From NCBI GenBank assembly GCA_052139675.1, contig JBKQWE010000033.1:1-64000 (forward strand): 64,000 nucleotides of DNA, given 5' to 3'. This DNA comes from JBEKCB01 sp052139675. GTDB lineage: Bacteria > Planctomycetota > Brocadiia > CAIUPP01. Each line of letters begins with the position of its first letter. Positions within the stretch are counted from its first letter, which is position 1. The notes beneath the pieces are model-generated. The model ran no database searches and had not been told where the DNA came from. It saw nothing but the letters and a program-made list of their open reading frames with translations. Positions 8,923 through 18,166 of this stretch are shown here, piece by piece. Position numbers and translations under genes: made by a program.

Positions 8923-9057
8923 GTCCCGGAAATAACTCTCATATTCTCTGGTCATTCCGAGCGAAGCGAGGAATCTCATACGCAGCGCGTCGCAACGGCT
9001 TATGGTGTGAGACCCTTCGCTGCGCTCAGGGTGACTTTTATAACGTATTTCCGGGAC
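8923..9057. repeat. Composite nested inverted repeat
   Basis: An outer inverted repeat (GTCCCGGAAATA at 8923-8934 and TATTTCCGGGAC at 9046-9057, perfect 12 bp) encloses an inner imperfect pair built from GTCATTCCGAGCGAAGCGAG (from 8951) and GAGACCCTTCGCTGCGCTCA (from 9009). The inner GAGCGAAGCGAGGAATCT motif resembles a dispersed palindrome I associate with many bacterial genomes. The element fills nearly the whole gap between the EEP-family gene and cls. Confidence 0.65.
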
Positions 9058-9064
9058 GGTACAC

Positions 9065-9862
9065 TCAGCGAGTCCGGCCGACCTCGATGTCCGCGAGCAC
9101 CGCAAAGTGGTCCGACACCCGGTCCGGCAGGACCGCATATCGCTTCACCCGCAGTTGCGGGGAAACCAGGATCCAATCTATGCGCCACTTTTTCCGGCCG
9201 AGGCGGTAGGTGGCCAACTCGCTGGAATCGGGCGAATGCGGTTGCAGGCCCAGTTCATAGGCGAGCCGCCTGAGCGAATCGTCCTCGCCGCCCCACTCGC
9301 AGTTCAGATCGCCCAGGATGACCAGCGGCGTTTTTCTTCCGCCGAGGTGCTCCACCATCGCGGCGACCTGCCGTTGGCGCGCCCTGCGCCGCAGGAACGC
9401 CAGATGGACCGAAACGACGTCCACCTCCAGATGCGGCGCGCCCGCCGGCGAGACCGTGGCCGAGACGAAACCCTTGGTGAGGCTCAAAAGCCGGTGGTCG
9501 AATGTCACGGATTTCAGATTCGTCAGCGGCAGCCTGGAGAGAATCGCCGTGCCGTAGGCGATGCGCCGCACCTTCCCGATGGACACGTGCTCGCCCAGGA
9601 AATAGTGCGCGAAGTCGCCCAGGCCGGCGAGCTGCGCGACGTGGTCGAAACTCCCGCTCAGGCACGAGTGCGCGTCAATTTCCTGCAATCCCACCACGTC
9701 CGGCCGTTCCCGCTTGAGCACCGCGGCGATCGCGGAGAGATGCCGCTCGACGGTCCGGCGCCGGAAACACGGGTAGCTCTTCAGCCTGCGCCCGTGCGCG
9801 GCGTTGAGGGTGATCACTCGAAACGACGGCAAGCTCGTCCGGTGCGCTTCGTGCTTCGTCAT
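9065..9862 (-). CDS. Endonuclease/exonuclease/phosphatase family protein
   Basis: A 265-residue EEP-fold (DNase I-like) phosphodiesterase or phosphatase. All expected catalytic positions are visible: Asn20 (ITLNAAHG), Glu61 (GLQEID), His153 (SVHLAF), Asp185 and Asn187 (GDLNCEW), Asp229 (RIDWIL), and Ser250-Asp251-His252 (SDHFAV). No signal peptide is seen. EEP proteins next to phospholipase-D-type proteins are common and may act in lipid or phosphodiester turnover, but nucleic acid, inositol phosphate and sphingomyelin substrates cannot be distinguished by sequence. Confidence 0.88.
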   Translation of the reverse strand: MTKHEAHRTSLPSFRVITLNAAHGRRLKSYPCFRRRTVERHLSAIAAVLKRERPDVVGLQEIDAHSCLSGSFDHVAQLAGLGDFAHYFLGEHVSIGKVRRIAYGTAILSRLPLTNLKSVTFDHRLLSLTKGFVSATVSPAGAPHLEVDVVSVHLAFLRRRARQRQVAAMVEHLGGRKTPLVILGDLNCEWGGEDDSLRRLAYELGLQPHSPDSSELATYRLGRKKWRIDWILVSPQLRVKRYAVLPDRVSDHFAVLADIEVGRTR

Positions 9863-9873
9863 AGGCCTGGCCG

Positions 9874-10944
9874 TTAGAATCGGAATCCCCTCTCCTTGAA
9901 GACTCTCGCGCAGGCGCCCGCGGCCTCCGCGTCATAGAGGATGCCCTTGTTCGCGGATATTTCCTTCAGGGCCGCCTCCAGGCCGACCGCCGGCCGGTAG
10001 GAACGGTTGGAGACCATCGTCTCGACCACGTCGGCCACGGCGAGGATCCGCGCCTCCAGAAGGATGGCCTCTCCCTTGAGGCCTTGCGGATAGCCGGAGC
10101 CATCCAGGCGCTCGTGGTGCTGCAGCGTGGCGAGGGCGACCGGCCAGACGAAATTGATTTCCTTCAGGATGTCGTAGCCGAACTGAGGATGAGTCTTGAC
10201 GATGCTGAACTCGTGGTCGCTGAGCCGGCCGGGCTTGAACAGGATTTCGGCGGGTATCGCGATCTTGCCGAGGTCGTGCATGTAGCCGGTGATGCGGACC
10301 CCTTCGACCTGGTCCGCCGGCAGCCCCATTTCGGCGGCGATGGCGGAGGAGAGCGCCGCCACGCGCTTCTCGTGTCCGGCGGTATAGGGGTCGCGGAATT
10401 CCAGCGCGGAGGAGATCGCCCTGACTGTCCCGTCCATCATCTGCCGGAGGCGGCCGGCGCTTTCCTCCACTTCCTTCTCGGCGCGCTTGCGCTCGGTGAT
10501 GTCCGTCACGGCGCCGATCCACCTGGCCGGCTTGCCGGACTCGTCGTACACCACGCTGCCGCGGTCGAGCCAGCAGAGATAGGTCCCGTCCTTGCGTTTC
10601 ACGCGGCATTCCAGGCAATAGGGCTCCTCGGACTGCAACTTCCTCTCCACCGCCGCCAGGACGCGTTCGCGGTCCTCGGGGTGGATGCGGCTCATCCAGG
10701 CCTCCATCGTCCGCGGGAACCGCTTCGCGTGATAGCCGAGGAGCTCGTCCACCCGGCCGAACCAGTCCATGCGGTCGCCGAGGTCCCACTCGTAGATCAG
10801 GTTCGTCGTGGATTCAGCCGCCGCGCGGAAGCGCTCCTTGGCCGCGCGCTCGTGGGCGAGTTCGACCTTGAGCCGCGCGATTTCTGCCGCGGGAGATTCC
10901 GCCCTCGAACGCCGCCTTGCGGCGCGCTTGACTGCCTTGTCCAT
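9874..10944 (-). CDS. PAS domain HD-GYP protein (probable c-di-GMP phosphodiesterase)
   Basis: A 356-residue cytoplasmic signalling protein. A basic, charged N-terminus of about 40 residues precedes a PAS fold (about 45-152, with the PAC-like tail ending AVTDITERKRAE), a short helical linker, and an HD-GYP domain (about 175-356). Metal-site residues His223-Asp224 (MHDLGKIAIP) and the signature HHERLDGSGYP at 276-286 are intact, so it is likely active on c-di-GMP or a related cyclic dinucleotide. PAS probably senses a small ligand or redox state. It ends 11 bases before the EEP gene and may be cotranscribed with it. Confidence 0.92.
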   Translation of the reverse strand: MDKAVKRAARRRSRAESPAAEIARLKVELAHERAAKERFRAAAESTTNLIYEWDLGDRMDWFGRVDELLGYHAKRFPRTMEAWMSRIHPEDRERVLAAVERKLQSEEPYCLECRVKRKDGTYLCWLDRGSVVYDESGKPARWIGAVTDITERKRAEKEVEESAGRLRQMMDGTVRAISSALEFRDPYTAGHEKRVAALSSAIAAEMGLPADQVEGVRITGYMHDLGKIAIPAEILFKPGRLSDHEFSIVKTHPQFGYDILKEINFVWPVALATLQHHERLDGSGYPQGLKGEAILLEARILAVADVVETMVSNRSYRPAVGLEAALKEISANKGILYDAEAAGACARVFKERGFRF

Positions 10945-11056
10945 TCACCGGCCCTCTTGCCGTTTCGCTGGCTTCTCCAATGCGGACCGCATCGTCTCAT
11001 GCTACCACAAGGGTGCGCCGGACGGAAGGCTCGGCGATACCCTCGGCCGGCGACAA

Positions 11057-11086
11057 TTTGACAAACGTGATTCCCGGCTGTCAAAA
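11057..11086 (+). promoter_or_regulatory. Dyad with perfect -35 box upstream of the GH42 cluster
   Basis: TTTGACA at 11057-11063 and TGTCAAA at 11079-11085 form an inverted repeat with 15 bases between. The first half contains a consensus TTGACA; 17 bp later is TCAAAA (three of six -10 matches). A third TTTGACG follows at 11094. This could be a regulator-controlled promoter for the carbohydrate cluster beginning at 11174, with the dyad as operator. The -10 is weak. Confidence 0.3.
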
Positions 11087-11173
11087 TCCAGCGTTTGACG
11101 CCGGCTCGGCCTGCGGAAGGCCGCCATCTGGAGAATCCCGGCCCAGGTCAATTCTGCTGAGGCGAACCACGCC

Positions 11174-13165
11174 ATGAGCAATGCAATCAAACCTCCGTAT
11201 CTCGGCGCCGCCTATTATCCCGAGGACTGGCCCCTTTCGCAGGTGGATGAGGACATCGCGCTGATGAAGCAGGCCGGCCTGAACGTGATGCGCATGGGCG
11301 AGTTCGCCTGGGCGCGCATGGAGCCGCAGGAAGGGCAGTACGATTTCGACTGGCTCCATACCGCGGTCAGGAAACTGGCGAAGGCGGGCATCGCCACGAT
11401 CCTGGGCACGCCGACGCCCACCCCGCCGGCGTGGCTGACGGAGCGCTACCCCGAATCGCTCGTCATGTCGGAGCACGGCGTGCGCGCCCAGCACGGCGCG
11501 CGGCGGCACGTCTGCTCCAACAGCCCGGTCTATCGCGGTCATTGCGCGCGGATCGTCACGCGCATGGCCGAGGAGTTCGGCCGGGATCCCAACGTCATCG
11601 GCTGGCAGATTGACAACGAGCTGTACCCCTACGGCACGCGCGCATGCTGCTGCCCCATCTGCCTGCAGAAATTCCAGGACGCCCTGCGCGCGAAGTTCGG
11701 CACGATCGAGGCCCTCAACGACGCCTGGTGCGCTAACCTGTGGAGCCAGGCCTACCAGTCCTTCGCGCAACTGCCCGTTCCCCGCAGCGACACGTGGCAC
11801 CACCCGTCGCTGCAGACGGAGTGGATGCGCTTCCAGTCCGATTCCGTCGTCGAATTCTGCCACCACCAGGCCGATATCCTTCACCGGCTCGTCCGGCAGC
11901 CGGTGGGCACCGACATGATGCCCGGTTTCGGACTGAACTACTTCGACATCGAGCGGAAACTCGACATCGTCCAGTTCAACCATTACACGAAGCCGGACAA
12001 CATGTGGCGGGCGGCGTTCTGGATGGACCTTTGCCGGTCGCTCAAGGACCGGCCCTTCTGGAACACGGAGACCTCCACCTGCTGGAATGGCGGCGTGGAG
12101 GCGTCCAACGGCTACCGCGAGCCGGGATTCTGCCGGGCGAACTCGTGGCTGCCCATTGCCCTGGGCGGCGAGGCGACGCTGTACTGGCTCTGGCGCGCGC
12201 ACCGGGCGGGACAGGAACTCATGCACGGCTCGGTCGTCTCCAGCGCGGGACGCCCGCTGCACATCTTCGGCGAAGTGCAGGAGATCGCCGCGGGGCTGAA
12301 GGCCGCCGCCGGTTTCCTCAACGGCACGCGTCCGGTGCGCACGGGCCTGGCGCTGCATTACTCGGGGCTGGCTTACTGGATGTTCGAGTTCCAGCCGATC
12401 ATCCGGGAATTCAAGTACACCAACGCGATGGTCAACAACGTCTATCACCCGATGATCCAGGCGCAACTCCGGCCCGACCTCCTCGACGCACAGGCGGACC
12501 TGTCGGGGTACAAGCTCCTCTTCTCGCCTTTCCTGCCGACGCTCGACGAAGGGGACCTGCGCGAACGGCTGCGCAAATGGATCGAGGCCGGCGGCGTCTG
12601 GATCGCCGGGCCCTTCACCGATATCCGCGACCGGCACGCCGCCAAGTTCCCTCACGCGCCGTATGGCTCGCTGGAGGAGTGGGCGGGCGTGCGCTGCAAA
12701 TACGAAATCCCGGGCGACGCGCGGCCATTCTCGCTCGTGTGGAATGATAAGCGCGAATCGCAGGGAACGCTCTGGTACGACTCCTACGAACTGCGCGGCG
12801 CGAAGCCGCTGGCGACCTATGTCGAAGGACCCATGAAAGGCCTGGCCGCCGTCGCCGAGAGGCGCATGGGCAAGGGACGGATCATCCTCCTCGGCACGCT
12901 TCCCGGCGAGCAGGACTTGCAGCGGTTGCTCCTCGACGCCGCTGCGGAGGCGCGCGTCGGCCCCGTCGCCGAGGCCTCGGCGAACCTTCTCGTCGTCCCG
13001 CGCAAAGGCCGCACGGCTGAGGGCCTTATCGCCGTCGAGTTGTCGAACCAGCCGGCCACGCTCAAGCTGCAGCGCCCGGCCGTCGAGTTGCTCACCCGGC
13101 GGCGCTGCGAGGGAACGCTGGAAGTTCAGCCGTACGGCGTGGCCGTCTTGAAATACACTCGGTAA
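11174..13165 (+). CDS. Beta-galactosidase, glycoside hydrolase family 42
   Basis: A 663-residue retaining beta-galactosidase. The N-terminal TIM barrel opens with PPYLGAAYYPEDW and holds acid/base Glu149 (GWQIDNELYP). A second Glu, Glu299 (WNTETSTCW), is the probable nucleophile. The family's zinc-binding cysteine set is visible: one in HVCSNSP and a cluster in RACCCPICLQKF. A trimerisation domain and a small C-terminal beta domain follow, as in typical GH42. There is no signal peptide, so it acts on imported oligosaccharides. It leads the plus-strand carbohydrate cluster. Confidence 0.92.
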   Translation: MSNAIKPPYLGAAYYPEDWPLSQVDEDIALMKQAGLNVMRMGEFAWARMEPQEGQYDFDWLHTAVRKLAKAGIATILGTPTPTPPAWLTERYPESLVMSEHGVRAQHGARRHVCSNSPVYRGHCARIVTRMAEEFGRDPNVIGWQIDNELYPYGTRACCCPICLQKFQDALRAKFGTIEALNDAWCANLWSQAYQSFAQLPVPRSDTWHHPSLQTEWMRFQSDSVVEFCHHQADILHRLVRQPVGTDMMPGFGLNYFDIERKLDIVQFNHYTKPDNMWRAAFWMDLCRSLKDRPFWNTETSTCWNGGVEASNGYREPGFCRANSWLPIALGGEATLYWLWRAHRAGQELMHGSVVSSAGRPLHIFGEVQEIAAGLKAAAGFLNGTRPVRTGLALHYSGLAYWMFEFQPIIREFKYTNAMVNNVYHPMIQAQLRPDLLDAQADLSGYKLLFSPFLPTLDEGDLRERLRKWIEAGGVWIAGPFTDIRDRHAAKFPHAPYGSLEEWAGVRCKYEIPGDARPFSLVWNDKRESQGTLWYDSYELRGAKPLATYVEGPMKGLAAVAERRMGKGRIILLGTLPGEQDLQRLLLDAAAEARVGPVAEASANLLVVPRKGRTAEGLIAVELSNQPATLKLQRPAVELLTRRRCEGTLEVQPYGVAVLKYTR

Positions 13166-13257
13166 GATGCAGTCGGTTATCGGACATGGGCGAGCCGGCG
13201 CACGATTTCCAGCGGCGCCTGGACGCGGCCTGACATGCGAAAGGAATGAACTGAAAG

Positions 13258-15831
13258 ATGAGAAAAATTCTGGCGGTGCTGTCGGTATTCGTCCTGGCGT
13301 GTTGCCGAACCGGCGCGGCGCAATCACCTGCGCCGGAACCGGCCGTCAAAGCGCAGGACACCCAGGGAACGCCGGACGAACGGGCGGACCAGTTGCTGAA
13401 ACAGTTGACGCTGGAGGAGAAGATGCAACTGGTCGGTGGGGACGGTTTTGCGACGCACCCGATCGAGCGGCTGGGAATCGGCGCGTTCTACATGTCCGAC
13501 GGTCCGCAGGGCGTTCGGAACGGTCCCGGCGATCCGGAGCCGCGCGCCTGCGCTTTTCCGGCGGGCGCGGCGTTGGCGGCGACGTGGGACGTTGACCTGG
13601 CCGCGGCTTACGGCCGGGCGATCGGCCTGGAAGGGCGGGCACGGGGAACTCATTTCCAGCTTGGGCCCGGGCTCAATATCTGCCGCGTGCCCGTCAATGG
13701 CCGCAACTTCGAGTACTTCGGCGAGGATCCTTACCTGGCGTCCGTCATCGCGGCCAACTGGGTGAAACAATGCTCGGCGCAAGGGGTGGTTCCGACGATC
13801 AAGCATTTCGCGGCCAACAATCAGGAGACCAACCGGAGCTCGGTGGACGCGGAGGTTGACGAACGCACGATGCAGGAGATTTATCTGCCCGCGTTCAGGA
13901 AGGCGGCGCTCGAGGGCGGCAACGTCGCGGTGATGTGCTCCTATAACCGTCTCAACGGCCATTACGCGAGCAATAACGACTGGCTGCTGAACCGGACGCT
14001 CAAGCAGCAGTGGGGCTTCAAGGGGCTGGTGATGTCCGACTGGGGCGCGTCGCACTCGGTCACGGACCTGGCCATGGGGCTCGACCTGGAAATGCCCCGA
14101 GGCGACCACCTCTCCGCAGAGAACATTGCCGCCGCATTGGCGGCCGGCACGATCAAGCCATCGGACCTCGACGGGGCCGTGCATCGCATCCTGCGCACCG
14201 CCGCGGCTGAAGGCTGGCTCGATGCCGGCTGGAAGCAGAAGAATGCCGCTCTGCCGTTGGATTCCCGCGAATCGGCCGGCGTCGCATTGGATGTTGCGCG
14301 GGCATCCATCGTGCTGCTGAAGAACGACCGCGACACGTTGCCGCTGGACCGGAGCAAGCTCCAAACCATTGTCGTCCTGGGGCCCAATTCTTCGTCCGGG
14401 CCGGACCGCGTTCCGATCAACATCGGCGGAGGCGGCAGCGGCTACGTGACGCCGTTCGACGCGCGCATACCCGAGGCCGATTATCTCCTGGGGATCACTC
14501 GAGCCGCGGGAAACGGCGTGAAAGTGATCCACCTGCCGATGCCGGAGGACGCCGATCAAGCCGTGTTCGCGACGTTCGCCAACGCGCGCACGGCGCCGGA
14601 CGGCCCGCCCGGACTGACGCTCACGGTCGAGGTGACGGGCGAGGGTCCGGCGGTGACGATTCCTCCATCGGTCCAGGCTTCGGTCAATGCGACCTGGGAG
14701 CGCGGGCAATTGCCGTTCGGCGTTCCGGCCGGGCGCGACGCCGCGTTCACGTGGAGCGGCGTGCTGGTTTCAGCCGAAGAAAGCGATTGGGTGGTCCTGA
14801 CGGCGGGCAGGCCGGCCATTACGGTGGATGGACGCACCATCGAGAACACCAACGGCCAGATGGTTCATTTCCAGGCGAACCGGCCGACGCCCGTCCAGAT
14901 CAAGTATCGCGCCGTGGCCAATCCGCCGGGCCGCCGCGGACGAAGCGGCGGCGGATTGACGATCAAGGTCGGCCTCCAGCCGGCGGCATCGGCGATACCG
15001 GACCTGTCCGCCGTGAAAACCGCTGACGCAGCGATTGTCTGCGTCGGGTTCAACCGCAACGCGGAGTCCGAAGGCGGGGATCGCCCGTTCGAGCTGCCCG
15101 CGCTCCAGCAATACCTCCTGTCCCGAGTCGCCGCGCTGAACCCGCGCACCATCGTCGTCAACAACAGCGGCGCGGCGGTGGGCATGACCGGTTGGCGCGA
15201 GAGCGTCGCCGCGATTCTCCAGGCGTGGTACCTCGGACAGGAAGGCGGCATCGCGATCGGGAACGTGCTGTTCGGCGATGTTAATCCGTCCGGCCGGCTC
15301 TGCTCGACGTTCGACAGGACCTTCGAGGACAATCCCGCCTTCGCGTATTATCCCGGAACGACTCCGCCGGGCGCCCATTACCCGGTCGAACCCTACACCG
15401 AAGGCATCTTCTACGGTTATCGCGGGTATGATAAGGCGAAGAAGGATCCGTTGTATCCGTTCGGATATGGCCTGAGCTACACGACGTTCCAGCTTTCCAA
15501 TCTGAGGATTGAGAAAGCCGGGGCGGACGTGAAAGTTTCACTGGATGTCCGGAACACCGGCCGCCGCGCCGGGGCCGAAGTGGTGCAGATCTACGTCGGG
15601 CAGGCGAATCCTTCCGTGCCGCGCCCGTTGCGGGAACTCAAGGGATTCAGCAAGGTGATGCTCGACCCGGACCAGACCCGGCGGGTCGAAATCACTCTGC
15701 CGCAGGACGCGTTTGCATACTGGAGCCCGGACAAGAAGGATTGGACGGTGGACTCCGGCGGCCGATTCACCATCGAAGCCGGCGTATCCGAGCGCGAGAT
15801 TGAGCTCAAGGACGCCATCACAATTAACTAG
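13258..15831 (+). CDS. Secreted glycoside hydrolase family 3 (beta-glucosidase/xylosidase type)
   Basis: An 857-residue exported enzyme. A Sec signal peptide spans about 1-21 (VFVLACCRTGAAQS). The GH3 N-terminal barrel carries MSDGPQGVR and the nucleophile Asp261 in VMSDWGA, with the substrate-binding KHFAANNQE upstream. The second alpha/beta domain is interrupted between roughly 440 and 580 by a beta-rich insert that looks like a PA14 or similar carbohydrate-binding module. A fibronectin-III-like domain closes the protein (about 745-850). It removes terminal beta-linked glucose, xylose or related residues; exact specificity is unclear. The ATG at 13258 follows a GGAATGAACTGAAAG context with only a weak ribosome site. 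Confidence 0.92.
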   Translation: MRKILAVLSVFVLACCRTGAAQSPAPEPAVKAQDTQGTPDERADQLLKQLTLEEKMQLVGGDGFATHPIERLGIGAFYMSDGPQGVRNGPGDPEPRACAFPAGAALAATWDVDLAAAYGRAIGLEGRARGTHFQLGPGLNICRVPVNGRNFEYFGEDPYLASVIAANWVKQCSAQGVVPTIKHFAANNQETNRSSVDAEVDERTMQEIYLPAFRKAALEGGNVAVMCSYNRLNGHYASNNDWLLNRTLKQQWGFKGLVMSDWGASHSVTDLAMGLDLEMPRGDHLSAENIAAALAAGTIKPSDLDGAVHRILRTAAAEGWLDAGWKQKNAALPLDSRESAGVALDVARASIVLLKNDRDTLPLDRSKLQTIVVLGPNSSSGPDRVPINIGGGGSGYVTPFDARIPEADYLLGITRAAGNGVKVIHLPMPEDADQAVFATFANARTAPDGPPGLTLTVEVTGEGPAVTIPPSVQASVNATWERGQLPFGVPAGRDAAFTWSGVLVSAEESDWVVLTAGRPAITVDGRTIENTNGQMVHFQANRPTPVQIKYRAVANPPGRRGRSGGGLTIKVGLQPAASAIPDLSAVKTADAAIVCVGFNRNAESEGGDRPFELPALQQYLLSRVAALNPRTIVVNNSGAAVGMTGWRESVAAILQAWYLGQEGGIAIGNVLFGDVNPSGRLCSTFDRTFEDNPAFAYYPGTTPPGAHYPVEPYTEGIFYGYRGYDKAKKDPLYPFGYGLSYTTFQLSNLRIEKAGADVKVSLDVRNTGRRAGAEVVQIYVGQANPSVPRPLRELKGFSKVMLDPDQTRRVEITLPQDAFAYWSPDKKDWTVDSGGRFTIEAGVSEREIELKDAITIN

Positions 15832-15841
15832 AAGCCGTTTC

Positions 15842-15868
15842 AGGCCCTGCCCGGCATCAGGGCCTTTT
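15842..15868 (+). terminator. Hairpin with short T-run between GH3 and GH31 genes
   Basis: AGGCCCTG (15842-15849) and CAGGGCCT (15858-15865) form a perfect 8-bp stem with an 8-base loop, followed by TTTTC. The T-run is short, so it may be a leaky terminator that lowers transcription into GH31 rather than stopping it. Confidence 0.5.
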
Positions 15869-15883
15869 CAAAGGGTTGAGAGG

Positions 15884-18112
15884 ATGATAAGACAACTTCT
15901 CATTGTCGCTTTTCTGGCTGCGGCGGCGCCGGCGCATGCGGAACAACCGGATGCGAAGGTGGTGGCCGGCGACGCGCGGTTTACGGTCATCGCGCCGGAG
16001 TGCATTCGGATCGAATATGCAAAGGACGGCAAGTTCGTGGACGACAAGTCCATGTTCGCCGTCGAACGCGACGCCGCCTGGAATGATTTCAAATTGAGCC
16101 GCGACGGCAACGACGTGGTCATAGACACCGGAAAAATCCGGCTGCGATACCATTCCGACGACAAGCCGTTCAACCCGGAGAACCTGCACGCGCAGATCGC
16201 GCGAGGCAAAGACTGGGTGGAGTGGCAACCCGGCGCGAAGAACCGGGAGAACCTGGGCGGAACGATCCGCACGCTGGACGGCGTGAAGGGCCCGGTGGAC
16301 CTGGGCGACGGCGTGTTGTCGCGCGACGGCTGGTACCTGCTCGATGATTCGCAAACCCCTCTGCTGACGGACGACTGGGTCCGGGAGCGCCCGGAAAACG
16401 GAAGCACGGACTGGTATCTTTTCGGCTACGGGACCGATTACAAGGCGGCGTTGAAGGCCCTCACGCGCATCGGCGGCGCGGTGCCGCTCCCGCGGAAGTA
16501 CGTCCTCGGCGCATGGTACTCCCGGTACTGGCCGTACACGGCGCAGGATTTCCGGGATATTGTGGATGGGTACCGCCAGCACGATTTCCCGCTCGATGTC
16601 GTCGTCATGGATATGGACTGGCACATCACGCACCTGCCCGGCTCGACCCGCCGGGGCCAGATATGGACCGGCTACACCTGGGACCGGGGACTCATCCCCG
16701 ATCCGGAAGGGCTGCTGAAATGGTTCCATCAGCAGGGGCTCCACGTGACGCTGAACGACCATCCGGCCGACGGCGTGCAGCCTCACGAAGAGATGTACGC
16801 CGATTTCATGAAGGCCATGGGAGCGGATCCCGCCACGCAGCAGACGTTGCCGTTCGACGCCGGCAACAAAGAGTACCTGGACACTTTCTATCACTACACG
16901 CACGACCCCCTGGAACAGGAGGGCGTGGATTTCTGGTGGCTGGACTGGCAGCAATTCGCCGACACGCGCAGTCTGCCGCATTTGACCAACCTGGCCTGGT
17001 TGAACGAGTACTATTATCGCCGCTCGAGCCGGGGCGACCTGCGCGGCCAGGATTTCAGCCGCTGGGCCGGCTGGGGCGATCATCGCCATCCGATCCATTT
17101 CTCCGGCGACGCGGACACCGGCTGGAATATGCTCGCGTTCGAGGTGCCGTTCACCTCCACCGCCGGGAACGTCGGGTGCTTCTTCTGGTCGCACGACATC
17201 GGCGGGCACATGGGCGGCCGCAACGAGGAAAGCTACACGCGCTGGGTCCAGTTCGGCGCCACCTCGGCGGCCCTGCGCTCGCATTCCACCCGCGCGGCGG
17301 ACATGGACCGCCGGCCGTGGACGTACAGCCGGCAGGCGGAAGACTCGATGCGCATCAGCTTCCACCTGCGCTCCGAACTGTTCCCCTATATTTATTCCAG
17401 CGCCTGGGAGAGCTGCGCGGAGTCGGTGCCGCTCAACCGGCCGATGTACGTCGAGTTCCCCGGCAGCGAAGAGGCCTACCGGAATCCGCAGGAGTACTTC
17501 TTCGGCGACAACCTGCTGGTCGCGCCGATCACCTCGCCCGGCCAGGGTCCGGACAAGATCGCGCAGCAGACGGTCTGGTTCCCGCCCGGCGAATGGTACG
17601 ATTGGTTCACCGGGCGGCATTTCTCCGGGGAACGGACCGAGACGGTCTCGGCGGACATCAACCGGTTCCCGCTGTATGCCCGAGGAGGCGTGCCGATCCC
17701 CTTGCAGCCGTATACGCAGCGAATGACCACGGCCGCGCTCAACCAACTGGTGGTCCGCTGCTACCCGGGAGCGGACGGGCAGAGCGCCAGCACGACGCTG
17801 TACGAAGACGACGGAGTGACGACCCGGTATCAAAGGGGAGAATCGTCGCAGACCGTGCTGACGTACCGGCGCTCGAAGAACAAGGTGACGGTGACCCTGT
17901 CGCCGCCGAAGGGCAGTTATGCGGGCCAGCCCGAGGAGCGATCCTGCCTCGTGGAACTGCGCGAGACCGCCAAGCCGCGCGACATCGCGGTCAAGCGCGG
18001 GCGGCTCAACGCGGACTATTTCATGGACTACGATGAGCGCACCCGCACGGTTCACGTCAGGATAACTCCCCGGCCGATTCACGAGGAGGTGACGGTTTCG
18101 GTTGACTTCTGA
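15884..18112 (+). CDS. Secreted glycoside hydrolase family 31 (alpha-glucosidase/alpha-xylosidase type)
   Basis: A 742-residue exported retaining alpha-glycosidase. The start is the ATG at 15884, which follows GAGAGG and gives a clean signal peptide (MIRQLLIVAFLAAAAPAHA). Domains are an N-terminal beta-sandwich (about 25-190), a GH31 barrel beginning PRKYVLGAWYSRYW, and C-terminal beta domains with the DUF5110-like stretch TTLYEDDGVTTRY. Asp in FWWLDWQQ is the predicted nucleophile, and Asp in FSGDADTGW the acid/base. Alpha-xylosidase and alpha-glucosidase activities cannot be separated by eye. It sits between GH3 and the Mgl importer. Confidence 0.9.
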   Translation: MIRQLLIVAFLAAAAPAHAEQPDAKVVAGDARFTVIAPECIRIEYAKDGKFVDDKSMFAVERDAAWNDFKLSRDGNDVVIDTGKIRLRYHSDDKPFNPENLHAQIARGKDWVEWQPGAKNRENLGGTIRTLDGVKGPVDLGDGVLSRDGWYLLDDSQTPLLTDDWVRERPENGSTDWYLFGYGTDYKAALKALTRIGGAVPLPRKYVLGAWYSRYWPYTAQDFRDIVDGYRQHDFPLDVVVMDMDWHITHLPGSTRRGQIWTGYTWDRGLIPDPEGLLKWFHQQGLHVTLNDHPADGVQPHEEMYADFMKAMGADPATQQTLPFDAGNKEYLDTFYHYTHDPLEQEGVDFWWLDWQQFADTRSLPHLTNLAWLNEYYYRRSSRGDLRGQDFSRWAGWGDHRHPIHFSGDADTGWNMLAFEVPFTSTAGNVGCFFWSHDIGGHMGGRNEESYTRWVQFGATSAALRSHSTRAADMDRRPWTYSRQAEDSMRISFHLRSELFPYIYSSAWESCAESVPLNRPMYVEFPGSEEAYRNPQEYFFGDNLLVAPITSPGQGPDKIAQQTVWFPPGEWYDWFTGRHFSGERTETVSADINRFPLYARGGVPIPLQPYTQRMTTAALNQLVVRCYPGADGQSASTTLYEDDGVTTRYQRGESSQTVLTYRRSKNKVTVTLSPPKGSYAGQPEERSCLVELRETAKPRDIAVKRGRLNADYFMDYDERTRTVHVRITPRPIHEEVTVSVDF

Positions 18113-18166
18113 TCCGGTCTTCGAAACGCGCGCGGCGGATGGTCAGGGTAACACAGGAGGATACAC

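Noticed and set aside
11081..13327. 748-residue open frame on the minus strand opposite the GH42 gene
   Set aside because: It is a GC-rich antisense shadow: no domain, Arg/Ala/Pro-biased composition, and the plus strand carries an intact GH42.
15857..18082. 741-residue open frame antisense to the GH31 gene
   Set aside because: Shadow frame; the sense strand has the signal peptide, catalytic motifs and ribosome site.
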